56,028 nucleotides of DNA. Origin: Anaerococcus tetradius ATCC 35098. GTDB taxonomy: Bacteria; Bacillota; Clostridia; Tissierellales; Peptoniphilaceae. Below, piece after piece: positions 7,916 through 15,368 of the stretch (position 1 is the first letter of the stretch; each line of letters starts with the position of its first letter). The translations under genes and the position numbers were made by a program. The notes below the pieces were generated by a model. That model was not told where the DNA came from. It saw nothing but the letters and a program-made list of their open reading frames with translations, and did no database searches. The stretch spans positions 2,400 to 58,427 of the forward strand of contig NZ_GG666302.1 in NCBI RefSeq assembly GCF_000159095.1, read 5' to 3'.

Positions 7916-8785
7916 ATGTACGGATCAATTGAATTAGGCGGAACGAAAATTAGATGTGCAGTGTTAGATGACTTGGGTAATATTGTAAAAGAAATTAGGA
8001 TCAAGACAGGAAATCCAGAAGAAAATATGAAGGAAGTTGTGGAATTTTTAGGGCAAAATCCTGTAAAAAGTATAGGCATAGGAGCCTTCGGCCCTATAGA
8101 TGTGGATAAAGAGTCAAAGACCTACGGTTATGTCTTGGAAACTCCTAAAAAACTTTGGAGAAATTTTGATCTCTTGGGTTCAATCAAAAAGGAAATAGAC
8201 CTTCCTATGGGCTTTACAACGGATGTTGGGGCAAGTGGAATAGGCGAATATGAGTACGGAGCAGCTAAGGATAAGAGATCTTCTGTTTATATAACAATAG
8301 GTACTGGCGTAGGTGGATCTTATATCCAAGATGGTATCTTGCTTCAAGGCTTCTCTCATCCAGAGATGGGCCATATAGAAATCGCAAGAGAAAAAGATGA
8401 TGAAGTTGAAAGCTTCTGCGACTTCCACGATTCTTGCTTTGAAGGACTTTGTGCAGGGCCAGCCCTCGAACTAAGGGCAGGGGATAGGGGAGAAAATCTA
8501 GATAAGGACGATCCAGCCTTTGATATCCTCGCCAAATATATAGCCAAGGGACTAATGAGTATAACTATGATTCTAAGACCTCATATAATTATAATAGGAG
8601 GAGGAGTTGCCAATAAGGAAGGCATGATTGAAAAAATAAGACGTGAATTTGATAAGCTAGACAATAAATATATAGATATCCCTAGGGCGGATGACTATAT
8701 AGTTTTCCCAGAGTTAGGCAATGAAGCAGGCCTAATAGGTGGCTATGTTTTAGCTAAGGAAGCCTTAAAGGAAGCTAGCAATTAA
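7916..8785 (+). CDS. ROK family sugar kinase, probably fructokinase
   Basis: A 289-residue ATP-dependent hexokinase of the ROK family. The N-terminal phosphate-binding segment is IELGGTKIRCAV, the catalytic Asp is probably D103 in TTDVGASG, and the second phosphate loop is ITIGTGVGGS (127-136). The zinc-binding region has H153 (PEMGHIEIA) and a Cys/His cluster CDFHDSCFEGLC at 168-179, typical of ROK fructokinases such as Bacillus YdhR/GmuE and streptococcal ScrK. In streptococci the fructokinase gene often adjoins manA, supporting fructose (or mannose) as substrate; glucose or N-acetylmannosamine cannot be excluded. AAAAAGGAG lies 6 bases before the ATG. It is the last gene of the manA operon and ends at a bidirectional terminator. 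Confidence 0.85.
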   Translation: MYGSIELGGTKIRCAVLDDLGNIVKEIRIKTGNPEENMKEVVEFLGQNPVKSIGIGAFGPIDVDKESKTYGYVLETPKKLWRNFDLLGSIKKEIDLPMGFTTDVGASGIGEYEYGAAKDKRSSVYITIGTGVGGSYIQDGILLQGFSHPEMGHIEIAREKDDEVESFCDFHDSCFEGLCAGPALELRAGDRGENLDKDDPAFDILAKYIAKGLMSITMILRPHIIIIGGGVANKEGMIEKIRREFDKLDNKYIDIPRADDYIVFPELGNEAGLIGGYVLAKEALKEASN

Positions 8786-8800
8786 ATTAAGCATGAAAAA

Positions 8801-8839
8801 GGAGCTTGTGTAAGACCTACATAAGCTCCGATTTTTTTT
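8801..8839. terminator. Bidirectional terminator between the ROK kinase and pncB
   Basis: A 12-bp stem (GGAGCTTGTGTA with TACATAAGCTCC, one G-U pair) has a T-run on its right and an A-run on its left, so it can stop both converging transcripts. It overlaps the last bases of the minus-strand pncB. Confidence 0.85.
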
Positions 8840-10280
8840 ATTTTCTTTTTGCTTCAAGTATTAAGTTTTGTTTTAAGTTCCAGAGTTCTTGGGAAAGGTC
8901 GACATAGTAGTTGTGAGGTTGGTCGAATCTTTTAACCTCATCCCAAAGGCTAGCTACTTCGGCTTTGGAGTAGGTCGCTATTTCATCAAGACTTGGATTT
9001 TCGTATATCAACTTACCAGCTTCGAAAACTTTTACCTGCATCTTGCGGGCTGTGTAGTCTTCCATTCTCTTCATCTTCCAAGTAAAGAGAGGATCAAAGA
9101 TTACCATTGGCTTTGAGTCATCGACTATTTCATGGTCAAGGGCTATATAATCAGCTTCAGCCTTGCCAGTTTTTTTGTCATAGAGCCTGTAAACTCTCTT
9201 TTCGCCTGGGGTTGTAATTTTTTCTACATTCTCAGAAACCTTGATCTTTGCTTGGATATTTCCATCGACTTCTATTCCAACAAGCTTATAAACTCCACCA
9301 AAGACTGGGTCTGACTTGGCAGTTATTAGTCTTTCGCCTATACCGAAAGAGTCGATTCTTGCTCCTTGGGAAAGGAGGGATTCGATTTTAAATTCATCTA
9401 GGGAGTTACTTGCTACGATTTTGGCATCAGTAAAGCCATTTTCATCCAAGATTTTTCTAATTTCCTTAGATAGGTAGGCCAAGTCGCCTGAATCTATTCT
9501 AACTCCTCCAGAAATTCCCTTTGGCACAAGCTCTTCTCTAAAGACTCTCATGGCATTAGGAAGACCTGAGTGAAGGGTATCGTAGGTATCTATTAGAAGG
9601 ATACAATTGTTTGGATAGGCTTTAGCATAAGTCTTAAAGGCTTCGTACTCACTAGGGAAGGCTTGAATCCAAGAGTGGGCCATAGTTCCTCCAGCCTTAA
9701 AGTTGTATTTTTTGGCTGAGTAAGTGTTACTTGTAATAGGTGCTCCACCAATATAGGCTGCTCTTGCTCCATTAATAGAAGCGTCAGCCCCTTGGGCACG
9801 TCTTGCACCAAATTCCATAACTAATCTATTTCCTGCTGCCCTTACAATTCTATTTGTCTTTGTAGCAACTAGGGAATTGAAGTTCATTGATAGGAGTAGA
9901 TAAGTTTCTAATATGGAACATTCGATAATTGGAGCTTTGACAGTAACTATAGGCTCGTTTGGAAACATAACAGATCCTTCAGGGAAGGCCCAAATATCAC
10001 CTGTGAATTTGAAATTTCTCAAATATTCAAGAAAGCCCTCGGAAAAATCTGAGTTTTCTCTAAAATACTCGATATCCTCATCACTAAAGCTTAGGTTTTT
10101 GACATAAGATATTATGTCATTTAGTCCAGCAAAAATCGAAAAACCTGCGCCATCTGGATTATTCCTGTAATAGGCATCGAATACTGCTGTGGTATCTTTC
10201 ATACCATTATTAAAATAAGCGTTTGCCATAGTAAATTCATAAAAATCACTAAGCAGACTTAAATTTCTATATTCTTTCAT
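8838..10280 (-). CDS. pncB: Nicotinate phosphoribosyltransferase
   Basis: A 480-residue enzyme of the NAD salvage pathway joining nicotinate and PRPP to nicotinate mononucleotide with ATP hydrolysis, in the cytoplasm. Recognisable segments are LLSDFYEFTMANAYF (9-23), FGARRAQGADAS (157-168) and GGTMAHSWIQAFPSEYEAF (197-215), with the conserved His202 that is the phosphorylation site in this family. It is the longer Firmicute/eukaryote-like form rather than the 400-residue enterobacterial form. GAGGAG lies 4 bases ahead of the ATG on the minus strand, and a TATAAT-like box is at 10310-10315. It is monocistronic, ending at the bidirectional terminator. It suggests reliance on salvage of nicotinate. 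Confidence 0.95.
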   Translation of the reverse strand: MKEYRNLSLLSDFYEFTMANAYFNNGMKDTTAVFDAYYRNNPDGAGFSIFAGLNDIISYVKNLSFSDEDIEYFRENSDFSEGFLEYLRNFKFTGDIWAFPEGSVMFPNEPIVTVKAPIIECSILETYLLLSMNFNSLVATKTNRIVRAAGNRLVMEFGARRAQGADASINGARAAYIGGAPITSNTYSAKKYNFKAGGTMAHSWIQAFPSEYEAFKTYAKAYPNNCILLIDTYDTLHSGLPNAMRVFREELVPKGISGGVRIDSGDLAYLSKEIRKILDENGFTDAKIVASNSLDEFKIESLLSQGARIDSFGIGERLITAKSDPVFGGVYKLVGIEVDGNIQAKIKVSENVEKITTPGEKRVYRLYDKKTGKAEADYIALDHEIVDDSKPMVIFDPLFTWKMKRMEDYTARKMQVKVFEAGKLIYENPSLDEIATYSKAEVASLWDEVKRFDQPHNYYVDLSQELWNLKQNLILEAKRK

Positions 10281-10400
10281 AATCTCCTCGATTTAATTTA
10301 CTTTATTCTATTATACCCAATCGGCAAATGAATAGAAATTTTTATAACAAAATCAATAAAAAACAGGTAGAGTGATAGAGAAGAGAGACGAGGAGAGATT

Positions 10401-11051
10401 ATGTATATATTTGATATAGACGGAACTTTGTTAAATACAATAGAGTCAATAAATTTTTATATAAACAAGACTTTAGAAAAATATAAGCTAGGAGAAATTT
10501 CCAAGACTAAGGTTAGGGAGTTTGTCGGAAATGGGCCAGTTGTTTTGATAGAAAAAACCTTGGATTTTGTTGGGGCAGACAATAATCCTTCCTACAGAAA
10601 AGAAATCTTGGATTTCTACAACAAGGCCTATGACGATGATCCGACCTACCTATTAAAGCCTTATGATGGAATTAGGGAAAGCTTAGATGCCATCAAAAAA
10701 AGAGGAGAAATTATAACTTGCTTTTCCAACAAGCCAGATTCAACCTCCAATAAGGTTATAAAGGCTGTTTTTGGTAAAGATTACTTTGATTTTATTTTAG
10801 GCTATAAGGAAAGTTACAAGAGAAAACCATCGGCTGAGGGAATTATTATTATAAAGGAAAGATTTGGAGTAGATTTTTCTGATATCCTTTATTTTGGTGA
10901 TAGTGAAGTCGATATGAAATGCGGTAAAAACGCTGGGATATTTACAATAGGATGTGCTTGGGGTTTTAGAGATAAGGCAATACTTATGAAGGAGAAGCCA
11001 AATCTTATTATAGATGATCCGAGTGAAATAAAAGATATAAGGAGGATGTAG
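10401..11051 (+). CDS. HAD-superfamily hydrolase, Gph-like phosphatase
   Basis: A 216-residue haloacid-dehalogenase phosphatase. Motif I is FDIDGT with Asp5 (nucleophile) and Asp7, a helical cap holds GNGP near residue 35, the motif II serine is in CFSNKP, the motif III lysine in YKRKPS, and motif IV is YFGDSEVDM. This is the subfamily I arrangement of phosphoglycolate/beta-phosphoglucomutase-type enzymes; the exact substrate cannot be read from sequence. GAGGAGAG precedes the ATG. Its stop codon shares one base with the GTG start of a lone PTS EIIB, so the two are translationally coupled. That hints at a sugar phosphate as substrate, but this is only inference. Confidence 0.85.
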   Translation: MYIFDIDGTLLNTIESINFYINKTLEKYKLGEISKTKVREFVGNGPVVLIEKTLDFVGADNNPSYRKEILDFYNKAYDDDPTYLLKPYDGIRESLDAIKKRGEIITCFSNKPDSTSNKVIKAVFGKDYFDFILGYKESYKRKPSAEGIIIIKERFGVDFSDILYFGDSEVDMKCGKNAGIFTIGCAWGFRDKAILMKEKPNLIIDDPSEIKDIRRM

Positions 11052-11533
11052 TGGGTAAAGTCAAGCTTTGTAGGATAGATTCACGCCTATCCCATGGCAA
11101 GGTCGTAGAAGTTTGGTCTAAGGAACTTGATACAAAAACTGTAATAATAGCCAATGATGAAGTAAGCTTGGATGATTTTAGAAAAAAAGTCATGGACCTT
11201 ACCATACCTGAAGGAATTTCTGCCTTTTATTTAAAGGTGGGCGAGGTAGGATCTTTTCTTAAAAATTACGACGAGGATGTCTTTCTCATAGTAGATAGTG
11301 CCAGCGATTTGGAAAAAATCAGCCAAGAAAATATAGAAATTCCAGAAGTAAACATAGGCATAATTCACATGGCCATAGGAAAAAAGGCCCTTACTGATCA
11401 AGTAGCAGTAGATGATAAAGATTTGAAAATTTTCGAGGACTTTTCTAAAAGGGGAGCAGATGTATATGTAAGGCTTAGTCCCTACTCCCAAAAAATGGAA
11501 ATTAATTCCTTGTTTGATAAAATTGATAAATAA
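11051..11533 (+). CDS. Stand-alone PTS EIIB, mannose/sorbose family
   Basis: A 160-residue protein spanning one PTSIIB_sorb domain. The start RIDSRLSHGKVVEVW corresponds to the family signature RIDDRLIHGQV-W, with the phospho-accepting histidine kept as His15. The remainder follows the family (VIIANDEVSLDDFRKKVM near 31-48, IPEGI near 53) but is divergent. The GTG start overlaps the stop of the HAD phosphatase, and GGAGG at 11041-11045 serves as ribosome site. No EIIA, EIIC or EIID is nearby; the full mannose PTS lies 36 kb away with its own fused IIAB. It could accept phosphate from another EIIA, serve a distant permease, or be regulatory. It ends at a strong terminator. Confidence 0.82.
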   Translation: MGKVKLCRIDSRLSHGKVVEVWSKELDTKTVIIANDEVSLDDFRKKVMDLTIPEGISAFYLKVGEVGSFLKNYDEDVFLIVDSASDLEKISQENIEIPEVNIGIIHMAIGKKALTDQVAVDDKDLKIFEDFSKRGADVYVRLSPYSQKMEINSLFDKIDK

Positions 11534-11539
11534 AAAAAG

Positions 11540-11575
11540 AAACCGAGAACATAAGCCTATGTTTTCGGTTTTTAA
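11540..11575. terminator. Bidirectional terminator
   Basis: A 14-bp stem (AAACCGAGAACATA with TATGTTTTCGGTTT, one G-U pair) has a 4-base loop, A-run to the left and T-run to the right. It ends both the EIIB transcript and the converging SdpI-like gene. Confidence 0.85.
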
Positions 11576-11586
11576 GTAAAAGTTAC

Positions 11587-11937
11587 TTATTTATCTTTAA
11601 GGGAGAATTTCTTTCTCATCCAAAGCTTAACTATGGTGAATAATGAGATTAGATACAAGACCACAAGTCCTGTTATAAGGATGGCAAGATAGTTCCTGTT
11701 TGATCCGATGTATAGGCATAGGGGAAAAATTATAGCAAAAAATACAATTCCTAAAAGTATGGCTATTTTGCCAGCTAATTTATTGCCATAGGTCCAAGTC
11801 TTTTTTGAATAGCAGACTTCCCATACATGAAAACCGACAGTCATCTCTGGATAGGCTGAGTGGAAGTTTATAAGAAAAACTCCAATATAAATACTAAAAA
11901 CAAAAAGTAGGGTATCGGTAATTATTAATGCTCCCAT
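11587..11937 (-). CDS. SdpI-family membrane protein
   Basis: A 116-residue protein with three hydrophobic segments (about 4-22, 57-77, 83-104). The part VGFHVWEVCYSKKTWTYGNK between the first and second resembles the SdpI family pattern (G-x-R-T/V...S...W..AN+), here with several changes. In Bacillus subtilis SdpI gives immunity to the SdpC toxin, but most members are of unknown function and no toxin gene is seen nearby. GAGGTG precedes the ATG on the minus strand, and a TATAAT box occurs upstream near 11958-11963. It is an isolated gene. The family call is moderate. Confidence 0.6.
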   Translation of the reverse strand: MGALIITDTLLFVFSIYIGVFLINFHSAYPEMTVGFHVWEVCYSKKTWTYGNKLAGKIAILLGIVFFAIIFPLCLYIGSNRNYLAILITGLVVLYLISLFTIVKLWMRKKFSLKDK

Positions 11938-12032
11938 ATTTCACCTCGCTAGCTTCTATTATACCAATCATAAATTATTAAACGAGTCTTTGTAAATTGT
12001 TTTATTTATGTTATCCTTATAAGGAGGTACTT

Positions 12033-13166
12033 ATGAAAATATTAATCACTAGCGACTGGTACTATCCTGTTATCAATGGAGTAGTAAGGTCGGTTTTAAA
12101 TTTAAAAGAATATTTAGAAAAACAGGGCCACGATGTTAAAATCTTGACTCTTTCTAATACTATAAAATCATATAGGTCAGGAAATATTTACTATATAGGA
12201 AGCCTATCAGCAAGAAAAATCTACCCCGAAGCAAGAGTAACTAATCTCTTATCAAAAACTTACATAAAAGAAATAAAAAAATGGGGACCTGATATAATTC
12301 ACTCCCAATGTGAATTTTCGACTTTCATTATGGCAAAGACCCTAGCCTACGAATGTAAGATTCCTATAGTCCATACCTATCACACAATTTATGAGGATTA
12401 CACCCATTATTTTATAGCAAGTAAGAGGATGGGCAAGAAGGCAGTCGCCCTTGCCAGCAAGAAGTTTTCTGATATGTGCAATGCAATCATAGCTCCAAGT
12501 GAGAAAACTTCTAACCTATTAAAGGAATATGGCATAAGTGAAGAAAAAATCTCTGTAGTTCCTACCGGTATCCATATACCAGAAATTATTAAGACTAATC
12601 CAAGAGAGCTTCTATCAATCGAAAAAGACGAGAAAATCCTCCTCTACTTGGGAAGGATTGGAGAAGAAAAAAACATAGAAGAGATTATCGACTACTACCA
12701 AAGACTAGCTGATCCTAAAATAAAACTCTATGTAGTTGGTGGAGGACCTCATCTTGATAAACTAAAAGAATTTGCTAGTGGCTTTGCTAAGGAAGTAAAA
12801 TTTGTAGGCATGGTAAGCCCCGAGGATGTAAACAAATACTACCAAATGGCTGATGTTTTCGTATCAGGCTCAACTTCAGAAACCCAAGGCCTTACCTACT
12901 ACGAAGCCCTTGCCAATGGAACAACAGCCCTTTGTAGGAAGGATGGGGCCCTCGATGGGGTGATAATTAATGGCTACAACGGTTATGTCTATGAGGACTT
13001 CCAAGGCTTTAATAGGAGCTTAGAAAAGATAATGGAAAATAAAGATTTTGAAAACTACCTATCCAAAAATGCCAGATCCTTCGCTATTGAGAAATTCTCG
13101 GTAGAGGCCTTTGGTCAAAAGTGTGAGAATATCTACAAGAAGGTAATAATTGAGTATGAGCATTAA
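12033..13166 (+). CDS. GT4 glycosyltransferase, probably diacylglycerol glucosyltransferase
   Basis: A 377-residue retaining glycosyltransferase of GT-B fold. The N-terminal domain begins ILITSDWYYPVINGVVRSV, as in bacterial glucosyldiacylglycerol synthases; a membrane-binding HTYHTIYEDYTHYF segment lies about residue 107-120. The C-terminal nucleotide-sugar domain has LYLGRIGEEKN, GGGPH and the E-x7-E type motif in SETQGLTYYEALANG. The ATG at 12033 is chosen because AAGGAGG sits 6 bases upstream; an earlier in-frame start at 11997 lacks a ribosome site. It overlaps the next glycosyltransferase gene by about 11 bases. Paired GT4 genes of this kind make glucosyl- and then diglycosyl-diacylglycerol, membrane glycolipids and possible lipoteichoic acid anchors, in streptococci and relatives. 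The role is inferred from family and pairing. Confidence 0.82.
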   Translation: MKILITSDWYYPVINGVVRSVLNLKEYLEKQGHDVKILTLSNTIKSYRSGNIYYIGSLSARKIYPEARVTNLLSKTYIKEIKKWGPDIIHSQCEFSTFIMAKTLAYECKIPIVHTYHTIYEDYTHYFIASKRMGKKAVALASKKFSDMCNAIIAPSEKTSNLLKEYGISEEKISVVPTGIHIPEIIKTNPRELLSIEKDEKILLYLGRIGEEKNIEEIIDYYQRLADPKIKLYVVGGGPHLDKLKEFASGFAKEVKFVGMVSPEDVNKYYQMADVFVSGSTSETQGLTYYEALANGTTALCRKDGALDGVIINGYNGYVYEDFQGFNRSLEKIMENKDFENYLSKNARSFAIEKFSVEAFGQKCENIYKKVIIEYEH

Positions 13167-14175
13167 AGTATTAATATATTCAAAAGACTATGACTTGGTC
13201 AAAGAAAGTGGAGTAGGCAAGGCTATTGACCATCAAATAGCTGCCCTAAAGAAAGTGGGATGTGACTTTACCTTAGATGAAAATGACGATTACGATCTTG
13301 TTCATATCAATACTGTCTTTCCTAAGTCCGTAGCTTTTGCCAAAAAAGCCCATAAAAAAGGCAAGAAAGTAATCTATCATGGCCATTCAACCATGGAAGA
13401 CTTTAGAAATTCCTTTATTTTTTCTAATCAATTAGCTCCACTTTTCAAGAAGTGGTTAATCCACGCCTACAAGCAAGGAGACCTAATCCTTACGCCCAGT
13501 GAATATTCCAAAAATATCCTAGAAGGCTACAAGCTTGGCAAAAAAATCGAAGTAGTTTCCAATGGAATCGACCTAGATTTTTGGAAAAAGAAAGCTTGTG
13601 ATAGGAAAATATTTTACGAAAAATATAAGCTTGATGATAAGAAAAAGTCGATTATATCGGTAGGCCTTCCTATAAAGAGAAAGGGGATTGATGATTTTAT
13701 TAAAATCGCCCAAAGCCTTTCCCAATATGAATTTATCTGGTTTGGTAAGCTCGATAGGGCCTTGATGAGTCCTAATATCAAAAAGCTAATAGATCAAGCT
13801 CCTTCTAATGTAAAATTTCCAGGCTATGTAAATAGTGAAGATTTAAGACTTGCCTATAGTGGATCTGACCTTTATCTTTTTTTAACCCACGAAGAAACTG
13901 AGGGGATAGTCCTCTTGGAAGCCTTGGCAACTAGGGCAGACATTATAATTCGTGATATAGAAATTTTTAAGAAGGATTATGAGGATGGGATAAACATCTA
14001 TAAGGCTAAAAACCTAGATGATTTTAGGGAAAAAATCATAGGTCTTTGCGAGGGTAAACTTAAATCACTAGGTGATTTAGCCTATGCCAAGGCAGAAGAT
14101 AAATCTATAATAAATACAGGCAAAAGGCTTGTAGAAATCTATGAAAGGGTAATAAATAATGAGATCTATAGTTAA
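13156..14175 (+). CDS. GT4 glycosyltransferase, second step of glycolipid synthesis
   Basis: A 339-residue GT-B glycosyltransferase. It opens IKVLIYSKDYDLVKESGVG, has VIYHGHSTMEDFRNSF near residue 77, the sugar-domain start LTPSEYSKNIL, VVSNGIDLDFW, and the donor motif EETEGIVLLEALA. The layout resembles CpoA-type galactosyl-glucosyl-diacylglycerol synthases that act after a monoglucosyl transferase, which here would be the preceding gene. The start is uncertain: TTG at 13150 is 6 bases after AGAAGG, while ATG at 13156 is 12 bases after it; either overlaps the upstream gene. It also overlaps the following membrane-protein gene by 17 bases, so all three are tightly coupled. The acceptor and sugar are inferred, not shown. 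Confidence 0.8.
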   Translation: MSIKVLIYSKDYDLVKESGVGKAIDHQIAALKKVGCDFTLDENDDYDLVHINTVFPKSVAFAKKAHKKGKKVIYHGHSTMEDFRNSFIFSNQLAPLFKKWLIHAYKQGDLILTPSEYSKNILEGYKLGKKIEVVSNGIDLDFWKKKACDRKIFYEKYKLDDKKKSIISVGLPIKRKGIDDFIKIAQSLSQYEFIWFGKLDRALMSPNIKKLIDQAPSNVKFPGYVNSEDLRLAYSGSDLYLFLTHEETEGIVLLEALATRADIIIRDIEIFKKDYEDGINIYKAKNLDDFREKIIGLCEGKLKSLGDLAYAKAEDKSIINTGKRLVEIYERVINNEIYS

Positions 14176-14851
14176 ACTTTTAGCTTACATACTTGTAGCA
14201 ATCCTTATTCCAAGCCTTGTTATGGGACTTGTAACTTTCCTAAAGGCAAGCGAGCTTGTAGTAATCATAAGCCAATTTATAATAATGCTTTTATTGGTAA
14301 TCTCCTTTACCAAGTCTTTCGAGTTTATGAGAACTTATGAGCTAAGGACAAATCAGTTGATAAAACAGGCAAGAAGTATAGAGGAATTGAGAAGGCTTAG
14401 GGAAAAAAGACTTACTTATAAATCAAAGGCTATGGTTACAAGGGAAATCTTAAACAGAGGATTTTCCAAAGAAGAAGCAAATAATTTGAGAAAATACACC
14501 GACTCGGTTAACGATATGAAACATTATTTTTCAGCCTTAATCGCAAGCTCTTCTGGCAAAGAAAGAGAAGAAATTAAAATCAGAAGAGATAATTTTAACA
14601 AAAAATATGCAAATAGACATAGGATATATCCAGACTTTAAGGAAAATTTAAAGACAAGTATCAAATGGCTTGTCGCCTTTTTCCTACTCCTAGGACCTGT
14701 AAGCATAGGGAAAAAGAGCCTTTCAATGACTCCTTCTTTTTTGTATTTACTCTATCTTTTAGGTCTAGCTATGCTTTTGGCATTCATGATAAATGCAATA
14801 ATCTGGCTTATAAGGACTACAACATCCTTTTGGGATAGGAAATATATTTGA
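14159..14851 (+). CDS. Membrane protein of unknown function coupled to the glycosyltransferases
   Basis: A 230-residue protein I do not recognise. It has two N-terminal membrane helices (about 5-25 and 30-50), a long basic, charged and probably coiled cytoplasmic region (about 60-160, rich in E, R and K with a REKR stretch), and two C-terminal helices (about 164-182 and 195-220). Its ATG lies inside the preceding glycosyltransferase gene (17-base overlap) with GAAAGGGTAATAA as ribosome site, so it belongs to the same operon. The location suggests a membrane partner or regulator of glycolipid synthesis, but no motif supports a specific activity. Confidence 0.6.
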   Translation: MRSIVKLLAYILVAILIPSLVMGLVTFLKASELVVIISQFIIMLLLVISFTKSFEFMRTYELRTNQLIKQARSIEELRRLREKRLTYKSKAMVTREILNRGFSKEEANNLRKYTDSVNDMKHYFSALIASSSGKEREEIKIRRDNFNKKYANRHRIYPDFKENLKTSIKWLVAFFLLLGPVSIGKKSLSMTPSFLYLLYLLGLAMLLAFMINAIIWLIRTTTSFWDRKYI

Positions 14852-14963
14852 TGAAATTCGCAAGGAGACTTGTGGATTTTTATTTGCAAAACTCACACAT
14901 CTGAAAGTTGTGATTGATATGTTAAATAATTTCGCCGTATATTTTAAAATATTCAAAGCTAAC

Positions 14964-14991
14964 TTTACAAATATATAAGAACGAGTATAAT
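14964..14991 (+). promoter_or_regulatory. Promoter of the DUF2089-DUF4097 operon
   Basis: TTTACA (14964-14969), 16-base spacer, TATAAT (14986-14991). The ATG follows 20 bases later with AAAAGGGAGG between. Confidence 0.7.
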
Positions 14992-15011
14992 TTTATCAAA
15001 AGGGAGGTCTT

Positions 15012-15368
15012 ATGATTAATAAATGTCCAAATTGTGGTGATGAGATGGTTATCACCTCTTATAGATGCAATTCATGCTATACAGAAGTTACAGGCGAGTT
15101 TGAGATTGACAAATTTCAAAGATTAGATAAAGAAGATAAAGAATTTATTGAGTTATTTTTACAAAAAAGAGGTTCTATTAAGGATGTGGGAGAAGAAATA
15201 GGCATATCTTATCCTACAGTAAGAAATAGAATCGATAGAATAGTTTCTAAACTTGGGGGTAAGGTCGACAAGAAGGCTGGCAGGATTGATATACTCAATA
15301 TGCTAGATAATGGTGAAATTACAGCTGAGAAGGCTAAGAGTCTATTAGAGGAGCTTAAAGATGAATGA
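15012..15368 (+). CDS. DUF2089 family protein (zinc ribbon plus helix-turn-helix)
   Basis: A 118-residue protein with two Cys pairs, CPNCG (5-9) and CNSC (20-23), forming a probable zinc ribbon. A helix-turn-helix-like region follows (about 45-80: GSIKDVGEEIGISYPTVRNR). The C-terminal tail NGEITAEKAKSLLEEL resembles the short helical segment at the start of the next gene product. DUF2089 members are thought to be transcriptional regulators. The gene overlaps the DUF4097 gene by 8 bases and is preceded by AAAAGGGAGG and a clear promoter. A regulator of this two-gene operon or of an envelope-stress response is a reasonable guess only. Confidence 0.85.
   Translation: MINKCPNCGDEMVITSYRCNSCYTEVTGEFEIDKFQRLDKEDKEFIELFLQKRGSIKDVGEEIGISYPTVRNRIDRIVSKLGGKVDKKAGRIDILNMLDNGEITAEKAKSLLEELKDE

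Noticed and set aside
11587-11937. An SDP-type toxin-immunity locus.
   Set aside because: Only a divergent SdpI-like protein is present; no sdpC-like toxin or SdpR-type regulator is adjacent.
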